Of a DNA stretch of 64,000 nucleotides, positions 1 to 10,526 are shown in pieces. The notes under the pieces were generated by a model. It worked only from the letters and a program-made list of their open reading frames with translations, was not told the origin of the DNA and did not search any database. Within the stretch, counting starts at the first letter, position 1. Every line of letters starts with the position of its first letter. The DNA lies in contig LNGK01000012.1 in assembly GCA_001510575.1 (NCBI GenBank), positions 332,389-396,388 of the forward strand, in the 5' to 3' direction. This DNA comes from Knoxdaviesia capensis (taxonomy: Eukaryota; Ascomycota; Sordariomycetes; Microascales; Gondwanamycetaceae). The translations under genes and the position numbers were made by a program.

Positions 1-3000
1 GAGGAGAGACAGGAGTGTGTGTCCGTATCCATCCCGGCCACTTACAGCTGCTGCGGGGGACGGGAAATTGCGGTGTGTCGAGAATGGTCCTTGTATACAT
101 ATCGGCTCGGCCATGGAGTTCGAATGTTATGGACATGCGGGTGTGCAATATAGACCGTCCCCACAGCCGGGAGATGGGACGAAATGGGGAGGCGAGGGGA
201 GGGGGCAAACGAGAGAGGAAGTTCGGACTAGAAGGTTATGGTTCACCGGAATCTCAAACCGGAATGCGAGCCGTTCTGTGCCATGTGGTCACACCGGGAT
301 ACACACACATACACACCTCCTGGATGAAGAAAGACGAGCACTGGGGAGTGGGGGGGACTATAGTATCCCGCTGATAAGGCAATGGGAACCTCGTGGTATG
401 CCGGGACCCCGGGCGCCGAGGGCGTGGGACTCTGGGAAGAAGGCCAGGCCCAGTTGTACGGACTGGAAGTGGAACCAGAAGAGTATAGGCATAATGTGAC
501 GAAAAATATAAGACGAAGGACATGGACTCATGGATCCAGGCTCGGGACGAAGATGCTGGCCCTATATCACATCACGGTGGTCTGATGCCACTCGAATCCT
601 CTCCTCAACCCGACCAGGTCCAGGGCCTATTTCTGGATATATATCATAGCTCGGAGTTCTCCCGATGCTCGACGCTCGTCATTTGGTTTCCCATGTGGCA
701 CAATCGCCGGCTTCCATGTTCTTTTTGAAGGGGCGGGCGGCCTTAGGACCCCGGGAGTCGGCTGCCGAAAGAGCTCTATACGACGGTCTATCCCGGGAAC
801 CTCAGCCGTCTGGCCTTTTTGCTCCTCTGAACCCTGCTCCTCTGTGAGGCTCATCACAAGGTTGAAGATGGCGAGATAGATACTCCCAAGGGGAATTTTG
901 CAAATTCCACAATTATTTTCACCGGAATGCCTGCCCTTAAGATACGCGGCGATATAGGCCAATATAAGTTAATATCCCCCAACAGGCCCACGAGGAGGTC
1001 ACAAGAGAGCAGATTTCCACTCTATTATATGTAGCGAAGGGGGCCCTCCCGAGTCTCTGGAATACCAGTAAGTAATTACTGCTCACTGTAATGAGTTGAG
1101 CACTGTCGCATCCCGTTCTGGGTCCTGTAATATTTGCACTGGACTATTATAATCTTATTGGAGAGGGAGGGAGGCGGCAAGGATGCTAGGGCCTTTTTAG
1201 ATTTCTTCACGGAGAAGCTTTCTCGAAGGCGTCGCCAGCGCGCAACTTGACTCTATACACACTGGGCTTTTAATGACAGCATTGGAGGGGTCGATAGGGT
1301 AGACTATTGTGGTGGCCAAATTAGCAGCTAATATAAGGAATAAGTGTCTTAAATTCAGGAATCATGCACTCAGAGCTCCGGAGATAACTGTCACCAGTGA
1401 GGTTGTATCGAGGGGTCTGGCAAGCCATGAGGTGTACGAGTAGGTGCAAGGTAATTAAGACCGTGATGGTATTCGAGAAAAACATACACACTATGTGCTG
1501 ATATCACATATGTACATCCCTATAGTTCATTCAACAGTAAGAGAGCGAGGGGATAGGCCTGAAAGTACTGGTACGGCAGTGAGTCGACACCACTTTTCTG
1601 AGCTAGAACCGTAGAGAAAACACAGTCGCGGCACATTCACTTACACGACATCTGTGGCGGTGATATGGTGCTGGGATGGTGATATTTTTCCTTTGGCAAT
1701 GTGCAGTGAAAGCCCGCGTCCGGGTGATCGGCCGTCAAAAAGTTTAGCGAGGGCGACCAAAAAAAAAAAAAAAGGCCCGCGTGTAACGTGTCGACGGAGG
1801 ATTTTTTTTTGTTCATAGTAGTCTATCCTCGATAACAAAAGGAAACATAAAGAAATAGAAAAAACTTCCGTAATTGGCTTTTGAGTAAACCGTCAGGGAC
1901 GCCGTCAGTTAATTGCATGTATCCTCGTCCCTAGAGTGTGTTCAGTACTGTAGGATCACCGGCTAGCTGGAAACCACGTTGGCTTACGCGTACGAGAGCA
2001 CTGGACTTCTGGTATAAGTAACAGCGATACAACGAGAGAATACCCAACTTTCATCAAGGACGTGACGGGGGATCTTTGGGATAGAAGCAGTCTGCGTAAC
2101 CCAGTCCACACAACAACATACTGTACTGTACACACACCCTTCAAGGGCTCCTTATAAAGAACAGGCACACTGTACCACTTCTTCGCGGGCTTTTCTCCCC
2201 TGAGGCGCGAGGGGAGCGAAGACCCCCGCTCTCTCTGGCGTTCCCAAGTTCCTGGAACTCACACTCACAATTTCACAACCCACGAGAAAGAAAAAATAGA
2301 TTGGGTTGAGGAATTGGACATCCCCAGAGCCTGTTCCTTGTCGTGACATGGGGGGAGGGGCCCAATGGGAAAACGAGGGAGTGCGCATGCGAGGGTGGGG
2401 AAATGTCCCTCGACTTTTCTCTTGTCCTTTTTATTGACCATCCCAGGTCCCCGTTCATCTGATATTGGGGGGATGGGGACCTTTTCTCTCTCCAAGACTG
2501 CGGAAGGGGCAGGGACTGACAAAAGGAGAGCACAAAAGGAAAGAAAAAAAAAAACTGGAGGTTGACCGTTGCAATGCATGCACAGGACGAGCACAGTGGA
2601 TATACGTCGGGTAGAACAACGAGGGCCGCTCGGGGGCGTGTAGAGTAGGATGTGCAGAAGCAGAAGAAAACCTGTGGAGCCGAGAGGTGCAGAAAACCCA
2701 TGCGAACCGTTCTTCGTCTGGCACACACCTGCATAACCCTTCTGAACAGTACTGTACAGTATATAAGATTTCGTGAGCCTAAGCCGGTGACCGGAGTATG
2801 CTTGCACAGCCGACATGCTTGCTCTCCGCAAGCAGAAAGGAAAAACAGGCTAGCTACTGTTCTTTGGTTCGGCCTGCAGTCCACATATGTTGAGACGACA
2901 AAAAAAAAGACCTGCAGCCTGTAAGGGGCAAAATGGAACGCTGGATGGAGTCTGACGTTACAATACTGGACGATATTATGTGCTAGAGTGTGTTTAATTT

Positions 3001-3770
3001 GCACAAGCGACCCAACATAGTGAGCATGTCTTCGGCTGGCCCATATAAAACACGGTGTCTTCACATGCAGTGCATGCTTATAGGGGTTAGCGAAGTTAGT
3101 GATGTACTGTATATGCACTCTGCTGGGTGAATCATTTCGCCTGTCTAGATTCACTGTAACTTTTTATTACTGCTGTTCACTGGATCCAGCGGTTATGGAA
3201 TAAGCGAGCCATACTTTTAGCACGCGTTTAGACAAACGCTAGTGGCCGATATATTGAACCTCGGGATCTGAGCGGACAGGGAACCGGGAAACTTCAAATT
3301 GCAGCAATACATCCAATCAGCCTGCAACGGCCCATTCATTGCCCCAACACAGAAACGGCTTGATTCCCCAAACTCTGGTAACCGGCTCGGAACACTTACC
3401 GACGACTCTTAAACCCCCCCCCCCACAATCCATTTTTCACCACTCCATGGGACCGCAACCACAAGGCCCGAAACACTGAGAGGGGGGCCGGGTAAAAGCT
3501 TGTCATGAAATTATATGGGCTGAATCAGGATGTCCTTTTATAGATATGAAACATACGACGGAAGAATTATCAAAGAATTTTCAAAATGTCAGCATGCCGT
3601 GATGGCGATGATGATGATGTTCGTGGCAGTTTGTGGCTGCGCTGCGAGACGATTTTTATAGAGGACCCAAGCCGTATATCGCTTAGGCGATTAAACCGCC
3701 CACTAGAAAACGGGGCTAGAAGCTTTCGACGTTCTAGAAAATCAATCATGACCCCGCTACAGAAATTTTA
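1..3770. other. Gene-free stretch at the left edge
   Basis: I see no conserved protein, tRNA or rRNA here. Several open frames exist on both strands, the longest on the minus strand at 2273-3154. Their translations are rich in Phe, Ser and Cys runs from pyrimidine tracts and show no domain, and many begin at non-ATG codons, so they look like chance. The region holds five or six of the dispersed TACTGTA/TACAGTA heptamers (1946, 2119, 2124, 2750, 2755, 3105), including a perfect 12-nt palindrome at 2750-2761, and a run of 11 C at 3414-3424. Confidence 0.6.
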
Positions 3771-3891
3771 GCACCACCTTACATAAGTTCCACACAACCT
3801 GCGGAAGGTACCTTTCAACGACATCTCATCATCACACAACCCCGTACCAAGACTCTCTCGCTGTCCGGCCATTTCCGCTGTTGCAGCTACA

Positions 3892-4800
3892 ATGTCCCCA
3901 TCTGCTCCGAAGCCTCCGGCCTCCGCGCTCCCCTCGGCCGTCGTGAGCTCCGACCCGGGAGCGGACGCCACCGGCGAGCCGGCCGCCTTCGAATCCACCC
4001 ACGTGCACGACGTGTACGACGCCATCGCCCCCCATTTTTCCGCTACGCGCCAAAAGCCGTGGCCGTTTGTCTGCACATTTCTGGAGTCCCGCCCGCTCGG
4101 ATCCATCGGCCTGGATGTCGGCTGCGGGAACGGGAAGTACCTGGTCTCCGGCGTGCCCGTACCGACCGCACCCGTGACTGCTGAGAGTGCCGCGGCGGCA
4201 GCCAGCGCGGCAGTACCACCATGGCTCATGCTCGGCTCAGACCGGAGCCCGGCGTTGACGGCGCTGGCGCGCAATGCCGTGGCGGAGCGCTGCCCGGCCA
4301 GCGCGGACGTGCCGTGTGTGGCGGACGGCCTCGCGCTGCCGTTCCGCGCCGGCGCCGCCGACTTCGCCATCTGCATTGCCGTCGTGCACCACCTCGCCAC
4401 GCGCGAGCGGCGCCAGGCCGCCATCGCCGCCCTTCTGGAGTGCGTACAGCCCGCGCCTATGGGCGAAGTCCTGGTGTACGTCTGGGCGCTTGAGCAATCG
4501 GCGAGCCGCCGCGGGTGGGCGGCGGGCGGCGAGCAGGATCTGCTGGTGCCGTGGGTGATGAAGGGCGGCGGCCCGGACCAGAAGAAGAAGAAAAAGCAGC
4601 AACAGCAGCAGAACGAGGCCGACGACACCACGCCCAAGCCGCCCGCGGCGGAAGACCAGACGTACCACCGCTTCTACCACCTGTACCGCCAGGGCGAGCT
4701 GGAAGAGGACGTGGTGGCGGCGGGTGGCGCTGTGCTGCGCGCGGGGTACGAGCGGGATAACTGGTGGGTCGTGTGTGGACGGAAACGCGAGGGGGAGTAA
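3892..4800 (+). CDS. TRM9: tRNA (uridine-34 carboxymethyl) methyltransferase, Trm9 family
   Basis: This intronless gene encodes 302 residues, close to the 279 of yeast Trm9. Trm9 with its partner Trm112 uses S-adenosylmethionine to methyl-esterify the cm5 side chain of wobble uridine 34 in some cytoplasmic tRNAs, giving mcm5U. Visible signatures: the family N-terminal block YDAIAPHFSATRQKPWP at about residues 40-56; SAM motif I (GLDVGCGNGKY, about 75-85); the acidic-loop motif GSDRS; the post-II segment PFRAGAADFAICIAVVHHLAT; VYVWALEQ; and the C-terminal block RQGELEEDV to GYERDNWW. The ATG at 3892 has A at -3 and puts the conserved block at the usual distance. A low-complexity insert of Lys and Gln (bases about 4579-4612) interrupts the loop before the C-terminal block. 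The next gene, on the opposite strand, ends 3.5 kb downstream. Family assignment is secure; activity and Trm112 pairing are inferred from the family. Confidence 0.95.
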   Translation: MSPSAPKPPASALPSAVVSSDPGADATGEPAAFESTHVHDVYDAIAPHFSATRQKPWPFVCTFLESRPLGSIGLDVGCGNGKYLVSGVPVPTAPVTAESAAAAASAAVPPWLMLGSDRSPALTALARNAVAERCPASADVPCVADGLALPFRAGAADFAICIAVVHHLATRERRQAAIAALLECVQPAPMGEVLVYVWALEQSASRRGWAAGGEQDLLVPWVMKGGGPDQKKKKKQQQQQNEADDTTPKPPAAEDQTYHRFYHLYRQGELEEDVVAAGGAVLRAGYERDNWWVVCGRKREGE

Positions 4801-6067
4801 AACATATCCGGGGAGGGTGGTCTTTCCTTTCATGCGTTAAGCGCCTGTCACATTCCTGGCACCTGTCTAAACTATCTCTTACTTTCCTTCCAGAAGCCCA
4901 CAGAAACATCCATCATTCACATGGCCAGACCTACCCTCCCCCCCTGATCCAGGCACATGAAACGAGCAAATCGCCAACACCGCCAGAGCACCGAACCCGT
5001 TACGAACCCTCCTTTGCCACGCCTCTTTTTGTTTTTGTTTCCTCAGAAAGAAAGAATGAAAGAATGGTGGACGTCAGAAACACCAAGCGTTTTATTTTAT
5101 TTTTCTTGTCTTTCAATGCATAGACATGAGTGTGTGGGCAAGAGTCTCCGATTTCCTGATCTGCGGCACAGCACGGTTGAGAACCGCCACCGTTACTAGA
5201 CGTCGATCATTCCCAAGCCCAAAAGGGAGGCATACACACACACATTTGGAAAAAAGAGTTCCGGTTCTTTTTTTTTATATCTTTATCGGTCTAGCGAATA
5301 GGTGAGAGTCTTTATGTGCCGTTCTCCTCACCGGGCCTTTTTTTCACGTTTAATCTTTATTTTTCAAATACTCCGTCGTCGTCGCCGTCATGGTTCTGTC
5401 AAGTGGCCCCGGATAGCTTCGAACCAGGGATGAAACATGGGACAGACACTTCTCTAGAACAAAAAAAGGAAAGCCCCCCCAGAATCACAACCAGACTTTT
5501 CCCTGTTGTATTGGCCGTATGGGCATTGTTCACCTAGGACTCTTTTGCTATTTGTTTGGTTCTACATGGCTTTCGTTTGCTCGATTCGAGGGTCTCTCCC
5601 CCCCGCACTACTTGTCTCGGGAAGCTGAACTTGCTCTTAGACACTGGAGGGACTCGGCCCAAGACACAATGATATCATCCCCCCGGATAGCGGGGACATG
5701 GAGAGGCTTTGTATGACACCAGGCCATGCTTCCCTTCTTCGGGAAAATTCTGAAACACCAGACCTGCCATGATTCAGGAAAGTGGCAGATAAATGGCACA
5801 TTTCACTTCTGTCATCGAAATTTACGGCAAAGCACATCTGAGAACAGACATTGAGTTCCAACCCCACCAAGTGATGACAACACCTGCACCGCAGCGACAG
5901 GAACAAGCGTCACAAACCCGAACAGCAACGCGCTGACTCCAAGATGTCGACGCTGCATTGTCAGGGTGGTTTGCATGTCGATCACGACTCCACAGCTGAA
6001 GAACGCCTCCTCCTCAAACAAATACCGAAGATCATGAACCATTGTTTCCCAGCGTCGACTCCTGTTT

Positions 6068-6106
6068 CCTCTCTCCCTCCCCTCCCTCCCCTCCCTCCCT
6101 CCCTCC
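6068..6106. repeat. Polypyrimidine CCCT-type simple repeat
   Basis: Nearly pure C/T tract made of irregular CTCC and CCCT units, seen directly. It could adopt triplex or G-rich-strand structures, but no function is supported. Confidence 0.85.
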
Positions 6107-6732
6107 AAAAAACCACCCATTTCCCAGACAGAGAGTGGACCACTCCAACGAACCCAAGAAATAAAGAAGAATGTGACAGAAACACCCGTCCGGGATCGTC
6201 CGCCTAAACTGTGTCAATCACCGAGGGTAAAAGGGGATCCCACCACAGGGCATAGGGGAAGTGAGCGAACTACAAACAAAGCCAAGGTCTCTCGTGCCCC
6301 CTCCTCCTTCTCCCATCCGCTTCTCGCCTAACCTTCCATAAAGAATCCCTTCGAAAAGTATACAGAGGGAACCGATGGGATTCTGCGTTGCATTTGCTGT
6401 GTCGTTGCAGCGGGGTCTCTCTCCCTTCCGGGTCCCCTCCGTTCCGTGTGTGGAGCAGCTCCCCTGCCCCTCACCACAAAGAAGCAGAGACACATGCATG
6501 CGAAAGATAGCGCGACACGGGTGAAAGAGTGAACGTTTCTCTCTCTGCCTTCCCCTCCCCAATCCAGCCACACCCATTCTGCATTAGGGACCCCGTACCC
6601 GCAGCCCTCTTCCCAAAGTGGCCGCACTGTCCCGCGCGAACAACAGCTCAAGAACGGGAAACGCAAAAGCGACACGAACGCAATCAAGGAACCGAAACAA
6701 AACTGGCAAGAAAATTTCGGGACGTCACCTGC

Positions 6733-6744
<12 letters not shown>

Positions 6745-6772
<28 letters not shown>
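6745..6772. repeat. (AC)14 dinucleotide microsatellite
   Basis: Fourteen uninterrupted AC units, preceded by three ATAC-type units. It lies in the intergenic region between the convergent TRM9 and Myb genes. Confidence 0.95.
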
Positions 6773-6775
<3 letters not shown>

Positions 6776-8340
6776 TCCAAGCTCCGAGCCGTGTCTTGTT
6801 CACCGCTGCTTCTCCACCACCACCAAGATACACATATGCCATTATCACGTCTCCGATATAGCTTCTCCCCCGCTCCTGCAGACACTCTTCTTTCCCCGCG
6901 TCCCGGTATAACACGCGTCTGCTATAGAAACCCTTTCCTGCTTCTTTCTTTCTCGTCCCCCCGACCCAGTCTTTTTCTTTTGCTGTTCCGGTCTTAATGC
7001 CCGAATTGCAGCACGCCGGTCTATAGGTGGTCCGCCCGCAGCAAACCCAGACTCGTCAACTTTCTGGATCACATAAGGGTCCGTCAGCTTTTCCTCTAGT
7101 TCTCGACACGACTCCCGCCCCGCCACAGACCGACCGATACAAAAGACCAGCTATCACATTCGCTCTTTCCCTTTTTCTTTTGGTCTCTCGGCTCTGTGTC
7201 GTCTGGTCCATGCTGAAAAGAAATCATCACCATCCCCGTCGATATCATATCACACAATCCCTGATCCTTTCCTGAGCCGTAGGTGCGTGAACACAGGATG
7301 TTCAACTGTGGGTTGGTGTAACATTCTCTGCACGCTCAACGACACTTCATCAATGGAACTTTGAGATGCAATAAATCGGGGGTTTTTTTTCTTCGGTGGT
7401 TGGTTTTGGCTGGAAAACTGTGATTCGGACTGTTCTTAGACCTCAGTATCAGACGGAACCCTCTCATATTGTAAATCCAAGATTCTAGTGTTCGTCACCT
7501 TTCTCATGTCTTTACCCACAGGCAGCCAAGCTGTGAGCTATCTCACACAAAATGCTCACTAAACATCACCATTAGATCATATTTTGCTTTTGAAATCCAA
7601 GTATCTCTCTTGGTATCTGCTCCAACGCCATCTGTTACATATGCGCGGCAGTAATACAAAATTGATGGGAAAAGATTATCCAAATGCCGAACCCAAGTTA
7701 TCCTAACCCCAAAGAAGTAAAGCCTGTGCACCTGGAAATCTTAAACTCTCTAGTAGAAAAACGAAAGAAAAGAGCAATGAGGAAAACAAAAATGCCAAAC
7801 GGGTAATAATGATAAAGAATGTCGAGAGTTCATGAATCAGATACTAGTGGTTTTTTTGCAGTTCATCTGCCGTCGCGGTATGATTTCTCCTGTTACTTGG
7901 TTTGCCCATATCTCCCGAGTGAGATATCAGACCCTCCCCCTCAACTGTATTCTGTCGAAGGACGCAGCCTGCTGTCTGGTAGCTGTGGCAGATCCAAGCA
8001 CTGCTGCGTTGTTTGAAACCCCCAAAAAAAAGTATAAGAAAAAAGGACGAGAAAAAAAATCTGAAACTCCTGTATCAAGTGCACAGGATTCAAATAATAA
8101 TAAAACAAAAGGGATGCCAAGATTGAATCGAAAAATAAGAAGATGCAGAGCAGAGAAAACAGTGATGGAGAAGAGAAGAGTTCGTCACAGGAACTGAAAC
8201 ACCACGCCGAAATAGCAGGACATGGCATCCATTAGAAGAAAGCACCCAGCCACAGGATACGTCACCGACCGAGTCAAGGTGACTTTGGTTGAGAGTGGTA
8301 TCTGATAAAGAGTTTTGGAAAGAAGGATGAAAGAAATTCG

Positions 8341-10223
8341 TTACAGGTATCGTCTCGGAACCGATTCGCTTCCGGGATCGTGATGGTGTCGTCTTCGGCT
8401 GGTTTCTCGAGGGTCCATATCCGGACTCGCACGCCGCTTCGAACCAAGCGGCTCCATCACCGTGTAAGGAGTCAGGGACGGAAGCAGAGGGCCCGGGCTG
8501 GCTGTGGAGCTGTGAACAGGACTGACTGGGGGGATGCCTCCACCACCTCCTCCCCCAAGAGAGTAGGCCGGGGTACTATAGGGACTAACACCAGTTGTCA
8601 ACTCAGCAACACTGGGAAGCAAGCTTCCACCGCTTCCCCCAGCTCTGTCTCCTTCACGGCCTCCAGAACCGGCACCACCAAAACTTCCCCCACTGCTAGG
8701 CCCGCCACTGCCAATGCTGCCACGCGGCCCATCACTCCGGCCTTGTGAGAGAATATGTATAGGTGCAAGGCCAGGCATTCCGCCATGCTGCGATCCATAC
8801 GAGGACACATGAGGCTGCATCAATGGATCTCCGCGTTCCATCGCAGGCGAATGATGAGGATGGTGTGGCTGATGATGGTGATGATTATGATGGTGCATCG
8901 GTGGTGGGGGAGGAGGAAGGGTCGGGATATCGATATCGGAACGCATCAAGCGCGAGGACGATGGATGAGGAGGAGGGTGGCGTGGAACACCGGCCGGTCC
9001 ACCGGACCGCATATATCGGAGTGACTGGCCAAGGCCGGGGCCTGGGTGGTTGGTTTGTCCGGGGTAGTCGCGCGCAGGAGTCCCCTGTGACTGAGAATAT
9101 GAATGCGAGCGAGAAGGAGATCCCCGGAGTGCACCTGTAGAAGATGTGTCGGTGTTAACAGACAACGAAAACGGTACAACACCAGCACGCTTGGCCATCT
9201 CTTCTTCACCCATTCTCCAATGCATAGCCTCGGCGGCTCGCCAGGGTACCGCCATTTCCTCGGCAACTTTCGCCCACATCTCCGGTTTAAATCTAATGAA
9301 TGAGAGCAACACATGGTTAGAGTAAATCTGCCAATCGAACTTTCCGGGGAACATTGGGAGACATTTCGGCTTTGCAAGACACCAAAACAACTACAAACCA
9401 TTACTAACCTTTCGTAAAGTCTCGCAAGCTTGTTTTTCCGTTCCTCGTCCCATTCACTTCTCTTCTCCAGGTAATTCTGGTAATGGAGGCGGCAGCTTAT
9501 GGCGCTACGACCAGGTAAGCGCTTCGAAATGTCTTCCCACTTCATGCCTCCACCGCGAAGCTCAATAATCAGCGCATCCTCTTCAGGCGACCACTTGCTC
9601 TGCTTCTTCGCGGGCGAGTCCATTGAAGGATGGTGGTGCTGGTGGTGAAGACCACGCCTCGATGAAATTGCCGCTGGCATGCCGGGTAACTGTGCGTTAG
9701 TAGAGACTCCAGTGGCGACTGACGATACGGAAGCTGCGGAACTAGGTCGACCGTAGGGAAGAAGAGGCGGCGCTACAACGGAATACGTAGACGGCGACAC
9801 CGATGCTGATGATGTGGTCAACATTTGCGATGCTGGTGGTGGCAGTGGTGGCAGTGGTGCTAGAGGAGGCGGTCCGGGAACAGACACTGCGGAAGGCCCG
9901 GGAGACTGGCTGGCTATCGAGGGGATGGGGGACCCTCGTAAGCCGGCGTGAGATGGAGAGTAGTGAGACGGGACGTAGGGAGACTGATGATGAATTTGGG
10001 ACTGCAGCGGGTGATGCAGCTGCTTTGGCGGGGACCCCGAGGGCTCATCAGAGTCGGGCGCCTTCAGAAGTGACGCGATATCCACGGTGACGGTTGTTCC
10101 GCCGAGACTGGGAAAGTGACGGCTATTTTCATAGGCGCGAGCCTCGCGCACAAGAGTAGTCGCCGTGGTGGGCAGACTGAATTCCGAGCGAGCTTTCCTT
10201 CTTGAAGGAGAGCTCGAGTCGTA
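8341..10223 (-). CDS. Myb/SANT-domain nuclear protein, probable transcription factor (5' end incomplete)
   Basis: Two exons are clear: about 10223-9409 and 9292-8341 (stop at 8341-8343). The intron (9293-9408) has donor GTTAGT, branch CTAAC at 9316-9320 and acceptor CATTAG. The upstream exon carries a SANT/Myb helix set (KWSPEEDALIIEL, WEDISKRLPGRSAISCR, LHYQNYLEKRSEWDEER, bases about 9600-9409). The second exon continues it with FKPEMWAKVAEEM and PWRAAEAMHW. Flanks are Pro-, Ser-, His- and Gly-rich disorder, with His runs and poly-Gly near the C-terminus, as in fungal regulators. About 588 codons are visible. The frame is open to 10223 (in-frame TGA at 10224-10226) and the segment around EFSLPTTATTLVREARAYEN looks genuinely coding, yet it has no in-frame ATG before codon 9824. 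The true start must be in an upstream exon, perhaps within the N gap at 10465-10526. This arrangement is common to many filamentous ascomycetes; the target genes are unknown to me. Confidence 0.85.
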
Positions 10224-10230
10224 TCAGGTG
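10213..10230 (-). promoter_or_regulatory. Candidate 3' splice site for an upstream exon of the Myb gene
   Basis: On the minus strand a CTGAT branch-like element (10227-10223) is followed by CTCGAG ending at 10213. Splicing there would join an upstream exon to the open frame just after its in-frame stop. The branch-to-acceptor distance is short, so another acceptor, such as the AAG a few bases further in, is possible. Confidence 0.3.
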
Positions 10231-10464
10231 TAAGGGTTGTTGAAAGAAGAGTCGAAGAGGAGAGTGGAAGAAGGAAAGGGCGTATCGATATAGTGGCAAT
10301 GACGGATGAATGATGAGATCGAAGGACCAGAAAGGAAGTCTAAGGCAAGAAAATGGCGAGGAAAGAAAACAGAAAGAGTAGATTGCTGGATAGCAGGAAG
10401 GATTTAAGACTCCCTGTTGGGATGGAGGGGGGGTGGTTATCACTTAAGTTCTAAAGAAGGGGGG

Positions 10465-10526
10465 NNNNNNNNNNNNNNNNNNNNNNNNNNNNNNNNNNNN
10501 NNNNNNNNNNNNNNNNNNNNNNNNNN
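10465..10526. other. Assembly gap (62 N) inside a G-rich tract
   Basis: The gap is bordered by GGGG on the left and seven G on the right. This suggests that a long poly-G/poly-C homopolymer stopped sequencing or assembly. It lies in the 5' leader region of the Myb gene and may hide that gene's start codon. The true length of the gap is unknown. Confidence 0.97.

Larger units (their letters stand above)
4801..8340. other. Intergenic region between two convergent genes
   Basis: This 3.5 kb lies between the 3' ends of the TRM9 gene (+) and the Myb gene (-). No frame shows a recognisable domain. It holds a polypyrimidine CCCT/CCTCC tract, a CA microsatellite (both listed separately) and T-rich sequence. 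I see nothing that supports a gene. Confidence 0.6.

Noticed and set aside
2273..3154. 293-codon open frame on the minus strand
   Set aside because: The translation is dominated by Phe, Ser and Cys runs from pyrimidine tracts, has no domain or splice context, and overlaps other equally long frames.
3768..4637. 289-codon frame antisense to TRM9
   Set aside because: It is a shadow of the GC-rich TRM9 coding frame; the sense strand has all the family motifs.
5395..5425. GGTTCGAA on the minus strand, resembling a tRNA T arm
   Set aside because: The flanking five-base stems do not pair and there is no matching A box. Similar words at 45168 and 62291 fail the same test.
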